From assembly GCF_000378045.1 (NCBI RefSeq), contig NZ_KB899089.1, positions 124,001-188,000 on the forward strand: a DNA stretch of 64,000 nt. Reading direction: 5' to 3'. A model generated the notes under the pieces. The model was given only the letters and a program-made list of their open reading frames with translations, was not told where the DNA came from and ran no database searches. This DNA is from Marinobacterium rhizophilum DSM 18822. Its GTDB lineage: Bacteria > Pseudomonadota > Gammaproteobacteria > Pseudomonadales > Balneatricaceae. Both the position numbers and the translations under genes were made by a program. This document shows positions 1 through 9,080 of this stretch, one piece after another (the stretch's first letter is position 1; every line of letters starts with the position of its first letter).

Positions 1-2
1 AA

Positions 3-1232
3 CGCCTTGGCAAGGCAACCGGCCTTGTTTCCGACACTCGCTTGACCCATGCAACCCCCGCCGCCTTTGCCGCCCATCAGCCGCATCGATCACTGGAAAA
101 CGAGATTGCAGTGCAGATGCTTGAAACCGGCCCTGATGTGATGCTGTCCGGGGGGCTGCGACACTGGATACCGCAGGAAGCTAACGACAAGGGCGAGGTC
201 TATCATCAGTTACAGGCCATGGCAGGCGACAGTTTCCAACTCAAATCCAAGCGCAAGGACAGCCGCAATTTGTTGACTGAAGCCCAGGCCCGGGGCTATC
301 AGCTGGCGTTCAACCGAGCACAGCTTGGCGCCGCGGACCGTTCTGGCAAATTGCTGGGCCTGTTCGCCGACTCCGGCATGATGGACGGTATTCGCTACAG
401 CCAGACACACGAGGATGAAGCACGCAGTGAGCCGACCCTGACCGAGATGACCGCAAGCGCACTGGATGTGCTAAGCAAGGATGAAGACGGATTCTTTCTG
501 ATGGTGGAAGGTGGGCAAATTGACTGGGCCGGCCACAACAACGATACCGGCACCATGCTGCACGAGATGGTTAAATTCGATGAGGCCATCGGCTATGTGC
601 AGCAGTGGGCCCAGGGACGCGATGATACCCTGATCATTGTTACGGCCGACCACGAAACCGGCTCCTTCGGCTTCAGTTATTCAGCGGCCAACCTGCCCAA
701 GGCATCTTCGCTGCCAGGCCCGGCGTTTGAATCCCGCCAGTACCAGCCGAACTTCAACTTCGGCACGACCAGCCAGCTCGATGACATTTATGCCCAGCGC
801 AAAAGCTTTCCGGACATGATGAGCGAATTCGCGGAACTGGCACAGGCCGACCGTACCGCCAGCAACCTGGCCGGTATTATCAGTGCCAATAATGCCTACG
901 CCATCACCGAAGAGCAGGCCACGCGGATTCTGGCGATGACCGACAATCCTTACCTGGCGTCGGATCACAGTTACCTGTCCGCGGAGAAACTGCCCAAGGT
1001 GCAGGACTTCCAGGCATTTTACGTCTATGGCGACGAGATTCAGTACGACCTTATCGGACGAGAACTGGCCCAGGCGCAGAATGTGGTCTGGGGCACAGGT
1101 ACCCACACCAGCACTCCGGTTAACGTGATTGCCTGGGGGCCGGACGCGGCAATCCGCCCGCTATCCGGCCTGTTGCACCATACCGAGATCGGTCAGCACC
1201 TGCAGGCCGTAATGGATGCTCCCGCCCCGTAA
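3..1232 (+). CDS. Alkaline phosphatase family protein (5' end outside window)
   Basis: Phosphomonoesterase of the PhoA-type alkaline phosphatase superfamily, expected to act outside the cytoplasm. The reading frame is open from the first bases of the window (reading RLGKATGLVSDTRLTHATP), so the signal peptide and serine nucleophile region lie upstream. The metal-ligand blocks are visible: VEGGQIDWAGH (Glu, Asp and His ligands) near residue 170, TADHETGSF (Asp-His pair) near 215, and GTHTSTPVNV (distal His) near 365. An internal TTG at 42 could be mistaken for a start, but the family alignment runs through it. Two tandem hairpins follow the stop and separate the gene from the convergent cyclase gene. 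The family is clear. Substrate and regulation (possibly phosphate starvation) cannot be seen because the promoter is missing. Confidence 0.9.
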   Translation, partial: RLGKATGLVSDTRLTHATPAAFAAHQPHRSLENEIAVQMLETGPDVMLSGGLRHWIPQEANDKGEVYHQLQAMAGDSFQLKSKRKDSRNLLTEAQARGYQLAFNRAQLGAADRSGKLLGLFADSGMMDGIRYSQTHEDEARSEPTLTEMTASALDVLSKDEDGFFLMVEGGQIDWAGHNNDTGTMLHEMVKFDEAIGYVQQWAQGRDDTLIIVTADHETGSFGFSYSAANLPKASSLPGPAFESRQYQPNFNFGTTSQLDDIYAQRKSFPDMMSEFAELAQADRTASNLAGIISANNAYAITEEQATRILAMTDNPYLASDHSYLSAEKLPKVQDFQAFYVYGDEIQYDLIGRELAQAQNVVWGTGTHTSTPVNVIAWGPDAAIRPLSGLLHHTEIGQHLQAVMDAPAP

Positions 1233-1261
1233 ACTTGCAGTAATTGCCAGCGCGATTGTGC

Positions 1262-1343
1262 AACCACTGCCTTGAGTGCATCGCAAGGCAGTGGTCTGCC
1301 GGAAAAGCACAGGCCCCGCGAATTCGACGGGGCCTGTGTTTTT
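1262..1343 (+). terminator. Tandem hairpins with rho-independent terminator after the phosphatase gene
   Basis: Two consecutive inverted repeats lie between convergent genes. The first has 11-bp arms at 1263-1273 and 1285-1295. The second has perfect 11-bp arms at 1308-1318 and 1328-1338 and is followed by five T residues (1339-1343), which is a classic intrinsic terminator for plus-strand transcription. Four A residues at 1303-1306 could give a weak terminator for the opposite strand too. Confidence 0.8.
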
Positions 1344-1353
1344 ATGCCATGAC

Positions 1354-3471
1354 TCAAGACCGGTTCTTCAAGCCGATCACCTCATACACCTCCAGCGGCT
1401 TCTGCTTGCCCTTCACCCGAATACGCTGCAGTGGCCGCACCTCCACATCCGCCTGCACCGCAGCGTAGATCTGCGCGCTGATCAGGATCTGGTTGATACC
1501 GCTGTGCTCCTGCAGGCGTTTGGCGGTGTTCACATCATCGCCGATGGCGGTATATTCAATACGCTCTTGGGTTCCGATCAGGCCCAGTACGGCATCTCCC
1601 ATATGGATGCCGATACCAAAGGACAGTCGCAGCGGGGCCGGCAGCTCCTGGTGCAGTGCCGCGATCGCGCTACGGATCCGCAACGCCGTGCGTACCGCCC
1701 GCAGGGCGTGATCCGCCTGCGGCAGTGGGGCATTGAACCAGGCCATGATGGCATCGCCGAGAAACTTGTCGATTGTGCCTTCCTCCGCCAGTACCGCATC
1801 AGCCATGGCCCCCAGATAACGGTTCAGCAAGCCTACCAGCTGTTCCGGTGCCATCTGTTCGCTAATACGGGTAAAACCATGAATATCGGCGAATATTGCC
1901 GTGATTTCTGAGCGTTTTCCCCCCAGCTCCAAACGGTCTGGATCAAGCTGGTCCAGAATTGCCGGTGATACCATGTGTTCCAGCAAGCGACGCTGCGACT
2001 CCATCTGCTTCATTTCGGTCACGTCATCGATCACGATGGCGATGCCCTGCGTCTGTTCGGCACCCCGTAATGCCGACAGGTTGACGCGTAGATGTACCAA
2101 TCCGCGCTCGGGTAACTCCGCACAGACCTCAAGGCCGATGACCGGCCGGTGGGACTGCATAACGCCCTCAACATGGGGTAGTACCAGCTGCCCCAGCGGT
2201 GACAACAGGCCGCCGATCGTCTGACCCACCAGCCCGCTGCTGTCGCTGTAGCCCAGGATTCGCAGCGCCGCCAGATTGCACAGTGAGATCCGCCCCTGCA
2301 GGTCGGTCGTCAGCACCCCGCTGACAATGGAGGAAAAGACATTGTCGAGCAGGTTTTTCAGTTCTGTCGCCTCGGTCAGGGACTGACGCAACTGCTTTTC
2401 CCGCGCCTGCAGCTGAGCCGCCATATGGTCGAACGCATTACCGAGCTGGGTGAGTTCGCCGTGACCGGGAGCCAACCGGGTACGGGTCGTGAGGTCTCCT
2501 GTCTGCAGCCGGTCCACGCCCTCACGCAGCTGTTCCAGGGGTTGGAGAATCTGTCGTCGGGTAAAACGCACGATACTGCGCACCAGTAGCCACGCCAATA
2601 CCAGCGCCAGCAGCATAATCACCACACGGACCAACACAGGACCCAGCGCTTCTTCCAGTGGCTGCTCGACGATGGCATACCAGGGTGCCAGTTCCATGCG
2701 CATGCCAAAACCGATCACCGGGTTGGCATCGAGGCTGGAATAATAATGCAGACCACCATCACCAATATCGCCGGGCGACAGGCCAAGCTGCTGCTCCAGC
2801 GTGGCATCGCTGTACAGCAGGCGCAGGTTGCGATGCGCCACCAGATGCCCGCGTTCATCAGCGATGTAGATATAGCCGCTATCACCCACCGCCAGACTGA
2901 TGGCAATGTTCCACAGGGTGGTCAAATCGAACCGCGCCACCAGCGATGCCGAAAATACACCCAGTTCATTGGTCACCGGGGCTGCCAGGGTGACAGTCGG
3001 CACACTGAATTCGCCAAAATCGACAGGCCCCAGATAACTGTTGCCCAGCCGAACCGTGGCAAACCAGGGCTGTTCGCGTCGCGGGGCCTGATCTGGCCGC
3101 CCAGCCCGGCTGCGCTGTAAAAGCACCTGACCGGCGGGATCAATCAACTCCAGCTCGAACAGGGTCGGCCGGCGGGCAATCAGCTGACGCATCAGGTTGC
3201 CCTTGTCCCGGGTCTGGCTCAGCGCAGCAGCCGTGGCAACCAGGTCACTGCGAACATCCAGCAAATACGAATCGAAGGCATGGGTTGCTGTCAAACCGGC
3301 GACACGGAACTGGCGCTCCAACCGGTCCTTTGCCCCCAGCAAGCTGATCATAATGGCCACGGCAAGCCCGAACAGGGTGATACAGGCCAGCAGCAACACA
3401 CGCTTATGCAGGCGCCGTCCGAGGGAGCCTGTTTTATCAATAAGCCTGTGCTTGATACCCATGGCGGTCAC
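1354..3471 (-). CDS. Membrane-bound class III adenylate/guanylate cyclase with periplasmic sensor, HAMP and PAS domains
   Basis: A 705-residue class III nucleotide cyclase, predicted to make cAMP (or cGMP) at the inner membrane. Order: short cytoplasmic N-terminus, TM1 (about 24-46), a roughly 230-residue periplasmic double-CACHE-like sensor (GDSGYIYIADERG near 200), TM2 (about 280-300), HAMP, a PAS segment (about 370-480), then the cyclase domain (about 520-690). Metal aspartates are in IFADIHGFT and KFLGDAIMAWF. The Lys of the latter block and Asp in YTAIGDDVN fit adenine specificity, and the Arg of NTAKRLQEHS is the transition-state residue, so the enzyme looks active. It starts 11 bp after the periplasmic-binding lipoprotein gene, so the two are almost certainly cotranscribed and may form a sensor pair. 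The ligand is unknown. Confidence 0.9.
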   Translation of the reverse strand: MTAMGIKHRLIDKTGSLGRRLHKRVLLLACITLFGLAVAIMISLLGAKDRLERQFRVAGLTATHAFDSYLLDVRSDLVATAAALSQTRDKGNLMRQLIARRPTLFELELIDPAGQVLLQRSRAGRPDQAPRREQPWFATVRLGNSYLGPVDFGEFSVPTVTLAAPVTNELGVFSASLVARFDLTTLWNIAISLAVGDSGYIYIADERGHLVAHRNLRLLYSDATLEQQLGLSPGDIGDGGLHYYSSLDANPVIGFGMRMELAPWYAIVEQPLEEALGPVLVRVVIMLLALVLAWLLVRSIVRFTRRQILQPLEQLREGVDRLQTGDLTTRTRLAPGHGELTQLGNAFDHMAAQLQAREKQLRQSLTEATELKNLLDNVFSSIVSGVLTTDLQGRISLCNLAALRILGYSDSSGLVGQTIGGLLSPLGQLVLPHVEGVMQSHRPVIGLEVCAELPERGLVHLRVNLSALRGAEQTQGIAIVIDDVTEMKQMESQRRLLEHMVSPAILDQLDPDRLELGGKRSEITAIFADIHGFTRISEQMAPEQLVGLLNRYLGAMADAVLAEEGTIDKFLGDAIMAWFNAPLPQADHALRAVRTALRIRSAIAALHQELPAPLRLSFGIGIHMGDAVLGLIGTQERIEYTAIGDDVNTAKRLQEHSGINQILISAQIYAAVQADVEVRPLQRIRVKGKQKPLEVYEVIGLKNRS

Positions 3472-3481
3472 GGCCTGGCCT

Positions 3482-4555
3482 CTACTTCTGGAATTGCACC
3501 ACGTTCTCCGCGGTAATGAGGTGGATGTTGTCCCACAATTGCACGGGCGGAAAAGACGCCCCTGATTCGAGATGGCGCACCATCAGCTGCACGGCGCTGA
3601 ACGCCTGTAACTCGGGTTGCTGGGCGACGGTAGCGTGAATACGGCCCGCGCGGATTGCCAGCAATGCATCGGCATTGGCGTCAAATCCGGTGATAATGAT
3701 GCCCTGGCGATTCACAGCCTCGATCGCATCGGCGGCACCGAGGGCCATGACGTCATCCGCCGCCAGGATGGCATCGATGGTATGAAAACGCTGCAACCAG
3801 CCGGCGGTAATATCCTGCGCCCGGTCGCGCTGCCAGCCGCCGGACTCCAGCCCCAGCACATTGATGTTTCCCTCACGCAATCCTGCCATCATGCCGTTGC
3901 GCCGATCGAGCGCATTCTGATTTCCGGCAGGCCCTTCCAGAATCAGTACATTGCCCTGGCCTTCCAGCTGCTCGACCACCCAGCGCCCCAGCAGCCGCCC
4001 GGCTTTGAAGTTGTCGAAACCGATAAAGGTGAGGGTACCCTCGGCATTCAGCGGCGTGTCATAGACGATCACCGGCAGCCCGGCCCTGACAGCCTTCTCG
4101 ACCACCGGCGACAGACGATAGCTGTCCAGCGGTGCAATGATGACACCGTCGGTGCGCCCCTTGGCGATCAGGTTGTCCAGGCTCTTTATCTGGGCCTCGA
4201 CACCGTATTGCGCCACGCCCAGCGACGTCAGGTAAATCCCCATGTTTTCACGGGCCCGCTCGGCTCCTGCCTGGGCACGACGCCAGTACGGGTTGGCCCA
4301 GGCATAGTTTTTCATCAGGAAGGCGATGTGCCAGGGCTTTCCGGCCTTGATGCGCACAGTCGGCCCGATCGGGTTACGGGCCGAGGCGGTACTGGCGACA
4401 TTTTCAGCCAGAACCCGGGATGGCTTTACCATGCGCGCTGCTTCAGGCTTGTCCGGATCGCAGGCCGACAGCAATCCGGCAATCAGCAACAGAGTGCCGC
4501 AAAGCGAAATCGAGGCGCTCCACCGGCTCAGCACAAGTCTGCCTTGTCTGATCAT
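3482..4555 (-). CDS. Sugar-type periplasmic binding lipoprotein, partner of the cyclase
   Basis: A 357-residue type I periplasmic binding protein (RbsB/LacI-like, Peripla_BP_4 fold). It has a hydrophobic N-terminal segment with lipobox LLSAC, making Cys32 the lipidated residue. The next residue is Asp, which in E. coli retains lipoproteins at the inner membrane. Fold landmarks include DGVIIAPLDS, VIVYDTPLN, ILAADDVMALGAADA and ITGFDANADA. GAGGAAG lies about 7 bp before the ATG. No ABC permease or ATPase adjoins it; the only neighbour is the cyclase gene 11 bp downstream. I infer that it delivers a sugar- or autoinducer-like ligand signal to the cyclase's periplasmic domain and is not a transporter component. 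The family call is firm; the signalling role is inferred. Confidence 0.87.
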   Translation of the reverse strand: MIRQGRLVLSRWSASISLCGTLLLIAGLLSACDPDKPEAARMVKPSRVLAENVASTASARNPIGPTVRIKAGKPWHIAFLMKNYAWANPYWRRAQAGAERARENMGIYLTSLGVAQYGVEAQIKSLDNLIAKGRTDGVIIAPLDSYRLSPVVEKAVRAGLPVIVYDTPLNAEGTLTFIGFDNFKAGRLLGRWVVEQLEGQGNVLILEGPAGNQNALDRRNGMMAGLREGNINVLGLESGGWQRDRAQDITAGWLQRFHTIDAILAADDVMALGAADAIEAVNRQGIIITGFDANADALLAIRAGRIHATVAQQPELQAFSAVQLMVRHLESGASFPPVQLWDNIHLITAENVVQFQK

Positions 4556-4699
4556 CGTGCTTCCTCATCGTCACGACCCGCCGGGCCTCCCTGACCGGTA
4601 TGCGTCGCATTGTGTGGAGTAACACCGTCAGTCTAAGCAACTTCCGTCAGATTAGCCTTCAGGCTATTAACCGAGCGATAACACAGGCCGCCGCAATCC

Positions 4700-4931
4700 T
4701 GTGGATAAGGTGTGTGTACACTTGAATGACTGCAGTCGACAAGTTTTCCACAGACACTTTTTCCCCGCTGTGGATTATTCCCTGATCAACTTTTTGAGAC
4801 GCAGCAGTGGTGGGGGTCATAACCAATTGTTATGAGCTTGTGTGGAGCTTATACACAGACTTGTTCAAGTATTTTGTGCACAGTTTCTCGGAATTATAAA
4901 ATAAATGTTATGCACACCCCGGTTATGCACA
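4700..4931. promoter_or_regulatory. Cluster of DnaA boxes in an AT-rich intergenic region
   Basis: The 399-bp gene-free gap 4556-4954 contains many 9-mers matching the DnaA box TTWTNCACA. Perfect matches: 4700-4708 (minus strand, TTATCCACA), 4744-4752 (TTTTCCACA), 4849-4857 (TTATACACA), 4908-4916 and 4923-4931 (both TTATGCACA). One-mismatch copies: 4769-4777 (minus, TAATCCACA) and 4874-4882 (TTGTGCACA). An A+T run occupies about 4888-4910 between boxes, and one GATC lies at 4784. This may be a replication origin or a DnaA-titrating/reactivating locus (datA- or DARS-like). No dnaA, dnaN, mnmG or par gene is in the window, so the function is undecided. Confidence 0.7.
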
Positions 4932-4954
4932 GAATGAAAACCGGCACCCGTGCC

Positions 4955-5671
4955 TTAACGCCCGACGACGTTATACATATAAGGTCGCCCGTTGCCCCGC
5001 TGCTTTTGTTCCACGCAGATGTCCGGGGCAAATAACAACAGGAAGTCCTTGAAGCTGGCTGCGCCGAAGGTTCGGGGGTCAAAGTCCGGTCGCTGGCGCT
5101 TGAGCAGGCTGCCGGCAAGGCCCATGTTCATCCAGCCTTCGTCGTCGGCATTTTCCCGCCAGGCCTTGATCAGCAGCCGCTTGATCTGATCCAGATCCGG
5201 ATTGCCCGGCAGGGTTTCAGCCGGCGTATCGCCAAGGATCTCGGTGAAAATGAAGTCGTCGCAGGCGTTGCGAAAAGAAATGGGTGTTTTCTTTTCACCA
5301 AAGCCGAACACATAGATTTCCGACTGCTTGAGGCGCGATGCCAGACTGGTGAAGTCGCTGTCACTGCTGACGATGGCAAAGGCATCAAAGCGCTTGGAAT
5401 ACAGCAGATCCATGGCATCGATGATCATGGCGCCATCGGTTGAATTCTTGCCGGTGGTATAGGCAAACTGCTGACACGGCTGAATCGCCAGCTCGTTAAG
5501 GGTGGTACGCCAGTTCTTGAGGTTTTCCGACGACCAGTCACCGTAGGCACGCTTGACCACGATATGGCCGTGTCCCGACAGCTCATCCAGAATATGCTTG
5601 GTCTTGGAGCGCTGCGCATTATCGGCATCGATAAGTACGGCGATTTTCTTGTGTTGGTCCAGATCTTTCAT
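4955..5671 (-). CDS. NYN-domain (PIN-like) nuclease with OST-HTH/LOTUS domain
   Basis: A 238-residue protein of the LabA/DUF88 group. The N-terminal NYN domain has the expected acidic pattern: VLIDADNAQ near residue 12, STDGAMIIDAMDLL near 100, and IVSSDSDFTSLA near 120. These acidic residues would bind a metal ion for RNA cleavage. The C-terminal 75 residues (IKRLLIKAWRENADDEGW onward, ending with RPYMYNVV) look like an OST-HTH/LOTUS RNA-binding module. It is probably a cytoplasmic ribonuclease acting on unknown RNAs. It is monocistronic, and its stop lies right beside the DnaA-box cluster. The start at 5671 has only a weak ribosome site. Confidence 0.85.
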   Translation of the reverse strand: MKDLDQHKKIAVLIDADNAQRSKTKHILDELSGHGHIVVKRAYGDWSSENLKNWRTTLNELAIQPCQQFAYTTGKNSTDGAMIIDAMDLLYSKRFDAFAIVSSDSDFTSLASRLKQSEIYVFGFGEKKTPISFRNACDDFIFTEILGDTPAETLPGNPDLDQIKRLLIKAWRENADDEGWMNMGLAGSLLKRQRPDFDPRTFGAASFKDFLLLFAPDICVEQKQRGNGRPYMYNVVGR

Positions 5672-5759
5672 GCCCTGATACCGCTCTATTGCCTGCTGCT
5701 GAAAGATTCAGCCTAGCGTCTGAAACGGATTCTGGGTAGCGGTTACGGCTGTGGCAGGC

Positions 5760-6983
5760 TCAGACTGCGACCGCCGGCCTGCGCAGACGCAATACCGGAC
5801 GCTCGTCGATAAAGATATGAATCACGGCGGTGAACAACGCAATCGTCGCAGCAGACCACCAGACAATGTTGTATGTGCCTGTGGTGTCATACAGATAGCC
5901 GCCCAGCCAGACCCCCATGAAGGACCCCAGCTGGTGGTTCAGGAAGACAATGCCATACAGCGTGCCCATGTGACGCAGCCCGAACATCTGCGCCACCAGA
6001 CCGGAGGTCGCGGGCACGGTAGCCAGCCATAGAAAGCCGGTGGCGATGGAAAACAGGTACACCGTCGTGATACTGATCGGTAGTAGCATAAACAGCGCGA
6101 TAACCAATGCCCGCAACGCATAGATAATGCCCAGCAGGTTCTTTTTGGAATACTTGCCCGACCAGGACCCGAACAGCAGACAGCCAAAGATATTGAACAG
6201 CCCGATCAGCGACAGGCTGATCACGGCCACCTGGGGATCGAATCCACTGTCGGTGAGATACGCCGGCATGTGCACGGTAATAAAGGCCAACTGGAAACCG
6301 CAGACAAAGAAGCCCGCAATCAGCAACCAGTAATGCACATGGCTGGTCGCTTCTTTCAGGGCCTCCGGCAGGGTCTGTTCGGGATCAGCCGTGCCCTGTG
6401 TATTGGCCTTGTCCGCATCGCCGCGAAAGGGTGCGGACAGCAACAGCATACTCAGGGCGCCTCCTGCCAGCAGCAGCAGTGCCGTCTGCCAGCCGTAGCT
6501 GGAGATAAAGCTCTGCGCGACAGGAATCACCAGCAGCTGGCCGGCGGATCCCGCTGCGGTGCCCAGACCCAGTGCCAAGGCGCATCGTTCCGGTGCCACC
6601 ATTCTGGCCAGTGCCGGCAAAACCACGCCAAAGCCCGTACCGGCAATGCCCATGCCCACCAGAATACCGGCACCGGTATGCAGCGCCCAGATACTGTCAG
6701 CGGTGGCGGTGATATAGAGTCCCAGCGCATAGACGATGGCACCGCCTATCAGGGTTCGCGTCGTACCAAAACGGTCAGCGACGGCGCCGGCAAACGGCTG
6801 GAACAACCCCCAGCACAGGTTCTGCAATGCCAGTGAGAAAGCGAATATCTCCCGGCCATAACCAAAGGTCTCGGAAATCGGCGCCATGAAAAAGCCCATG
6901 GAGGAACGCAGGCCAAAATTGATTGCCAGCAACAAACAGGCAAAGGCGACAAAGATACTCAGCAGCTTGACCGGGGTACGCAT
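5760..6983 (-). CDS. MFS transporter, monocarboxylate/oxalate-formate antiporter type
   Basis: A 407-residue major facilitator with about twelve hydrophobic segments. The N-terminal half resembles the OFA/monocarboxylate-porter branch: the segment NFGLRSSMGFFMAPISETFG, then GAVADRFGTTRTLIGGA as the loop 2-3 motif. The gene stands alone on the minus strand. The substrate cannot be read from the sequence; small carboxylates are the usual guess for this branch. A cytoplasmic C-terminal tail ends in RLRRPAVAV. Confidence 0.8.
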   Translation of the reverse strand: MRTPVKLLSIFVAFACLLLAINFGLRSSMGFFMAPISETFGYGREIFAFSLALQNLCWGLFQPFAGAVADRFGTTRTLIGGAIVYALGLYITATADSIWALHTGAGILVGMGIAGTGFGVVLPALARMVAPERCALALGLGTAAGSAGQLLVIPVAQSFISSYGWQTALLLLAGGALSMLLLSAPFRGDADKANTQGTADPEQTLPEALKEATSHVHYWLLIAGFFVCGFQLAFITVHMPAYLTDSGFDPQVAVISLSLIGLFNIFGCLLFGSWSGKYSKKNLLGIIYALRALVIALFMLLPISITTVYLFSIATGFLWLATVPATSGLVAQMFGLRHMGTLYGIVFLNHQLGSFMGVWLGGYLYDTTGTYNIVWWSAATIALFTAVIHIFIDERPVLRLRRPAVAV

Positions 6984-7132
6984 TGGACGCTATTCCATAT
7001 CAACCGAGGCTAAGGGTCGGAAAAGAAGGGGCAGTGGCCAAGTATTGTAGCTTAGCCCTCAGCACTCAACCAAGTTACAGCAGGGTGTCGTCTGGGCATC
7101 ACCCTCAACAGGGTTAGCGCAGCAATTCAGCA

Positions 7133-9016
7133 TCAGAAATAGTAGCCCAGCGACAACACGGCTTCTTCGGCAAGATCCTTGCGGTACCCAAGACGCAGGT
7201 CGAGATTGGTGTCCAGCTGCTTTCTCAGCTCCAGCGTAATGCTGGCATGCGCGTCATGTGCGCCGTCCAGTCCCTGCCGCTGGGCAAGCTGCAGGCGCCC
7301 GCTATAGGCCTCTCCCAGATTCATATTGGCGAATACAGCTGCCTTCACGCTCAAATAGCCGCTATTTTGATACTTGTCCTGCAGCATGCCGCCTGCACTG
7401 ATTCCCAGCAGCAGGTTCTGGCTGATGCGTCTCGCCTTGCCCAGAGCCCCTTCCGCCACCACAACAAGACACTCACTGCAGCCGAGACTGTCAGCCTGGG
7501 CACCGACTCTCAGCTTCCAGTAACGGCCACTGTCACCGGGCAAGCCGGTGACCGAATCATTCAGGCTCTCGAGGTTAATCAGATTGAACCGGCGCAGTTC
7601 GGTCTGGCCATTGAAGTGCACGGCCGTAATCTCGCCCATCGACAGCACCGAGTTTTTGATATGGCCGTTGCCAGAGTCCAGTACATCGTAATAGGCCGGC
7701 CGCAGACTCAGCAGCAGACCGTCACCCCGCACACTATTGTGTAGCGCCCCTAGACGTACCAGGCTGGGATCGCGCCCGTGGTGTGGCGCCGAACGCCGCT
7801 TTAGCGGCATCTCGGTCGCACCCGGCGGCAAGCTGAAGCGGGCCTGCAATACCCGCTGGTAATGGCGGTTGTTTGCATCCACGACGCCTTGCTCAGGCTC
7901 GCGAACATACTGGTAGTAATCCAGCAGCGTATCGAGAATACGCTGGCGTGCCGCCAGGTTCGATGCATTATCCAGCAGCCTGGGCAATTGATCGGGCTGC
8001 TGCGCCGCCGCCCTCACCGCCGCGCGCTCCGGCGCACTCAGCGCATAGAAACGTGTGTAAAGCCGGGTTTGCCGGGAGGGATGGTATCGCACCTCGCGAA
8101 TCAGCGGCTGCCCGTGCAGTGTGCCTTGCGCCATTTTCTGGATCACCGCTTGCGGAATGGTGGCAACGCGGGAGTTGGGAAGGACATCGAGCCCCTCGAT
8201 GATATTCAGCAGTTCGGCTATGCGGTAGGCGCAGTTCTTGCGGAAAAAATAATAGGTGTATTCACGCCGAAGCACCTCCCAGCCATGGGCAACCACGAAA
8301 TCGACCTGGGCGCGGCTCAGGTTGAGTTCGTACTCCCACAGATCCCGCAACTCCACCTCGCCATAGACCCCAGTGTGAAAATAGTACTCAACTTCACTGA
8401 AACCACCGATATAGCCGCCAAAAACGCCTTTGTACATGTACCGCAGCGGATTTTCATTGGGCGGCACCACAGCGCCATAATTCAGACTGTTGTCCAGCAG
8501 CTGCGACTGACCGGAATCACCGGCGGAATTGAACTTGAGCAGGGTATGCCCATAGAACGAAGCCGGATTGCCCAGATAGCCGGTGGCGTATACCAGGCTG
8601 AGGGAGTCGATGCCATTGCGGCGATTCCATTCGGTGAAAGCCGCACACTCCAGGGCTGCCGGCGCCTTCAGCCCCAGAAGCTGACGGGTCCAGATAAAGC
8701 GTGCCGGAAAGCGGCACTGGGCGTGCGCGTCGGGATCGTTACCGGGTTCCAGGGCGAATGCATTCAGCGTCGCCTCGAACTCCGCCTGCGGATCCGTTGC
8801 GCCCGTGCCGGCCAGAAAGAACGCATCATCATGAATAGCACTGCGAAAACCACTGCTCGAACCGCTGTCTGGCTCATAGTGCAACAACTTTAGCCAGGTC
8901 GGCTCCAGCCAGGCGCGGGTTGCAGCGTCTATTGACGCCTGCTGCGCCTGGGCAAGACCGGGCCATAGAGGAGCCACTGCCATATAGCACAGCAGCACAA
9001 GAGTACGTATTGGCAT
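7133..9016 (-). CDS. DUF4105 protein (Lnb-like periplasmic domain plus outer-membrane-like C-terminus)
   Basis: About 627 residues with a Sec signal (MPIRTLVLLCYMAVAPLWPG, cut near AQA-QQ). That ATG at 9016 is preferred over one at 9109, which would overlap the upstream gene and mask the signal. The middle part carries the DUF4105/Lnb N-terminal periplasmic domain: ASFYGHTLLKFN, a conserved aromatic stretch, and YTYYFFRKNCAYRIAELL with the conserved Asn-Cys. The last 200 residues alternate polar and hydrophobic residues and end in LSLGYYF, with a terminal Phe like beta-barrel proteins. It lies 64 bp after the DUF3015 gene, a pairing I recall from other gammaproteobacteria. Function is unproven; an acyltransferase or protease-like activity is possible by analogy with Lnb. 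Confidence 0.8.
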   Translation of the reverse strand: MPIRTLVLLCYMAVAPLWPGLAQAQQASIDAATRAWLEPTWLKLLHYEPDSGSSSGFRSAIHDDAFFLAGTGATDPQAEFEATLNAFALEPGNDPDAHAQCRFPARFIWTRQLLGLKAPAALECAAFTEWNRRNGIDSLSLVYATGYLGNPASFYGHTLLKFNSAGDSGQSQLLDNSLNYGAVVPPNENPLRYMYKGVFGGYIGGFSEVEYYFHTGVYGEVELRDLWEYELNLSRAQVDFVVAHGWEVLRREYTYYFFRKNCAYRIAELLNIIEGLDVLPNSRVATIPQAVIQKMAQGTLHGQPLIREVRYHPSRQTRLYTRFYALSAPERAAVRAAAQQPDQLPRLLDNASNLAARQRILDTLLDYYQYVREPEQGVVDANNRHYQRVLQARFSLPPGATEMPLKRRSAPHHGRDPSLVRLGALHNSVRGDGLLLSLRPAYYDVLDSGNGHIKNSVLSMGEITAVHFNGQTELRRFNLINLESLNDSVTGLPGDSGRYWKLRVGAQADSLGCSECLVVVAEGALGKARRISQNLLLGISAGGMLQDKYQNSGYLSVKAAVFANMNLGEAYSGRLQLAQRQGLDGAHDAHASITLELRKQLDTNLDLRLGYRKDLAEEAVLSLGYYF

Positions 9017-9080
9017 GAGGGTACGGACTTTCAGAGTGGCGGGCTTGCCAGTGCAGGAGACTGGCGAGCCCGGGTCAGGC

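Noticed and set aside
4617-4629. GAGTAACACCGTC also present in the palindrome at 26807
   Set aside because: Only one half of the palindrome is present at 4617 and contexts differ. Chance similarity is likely.
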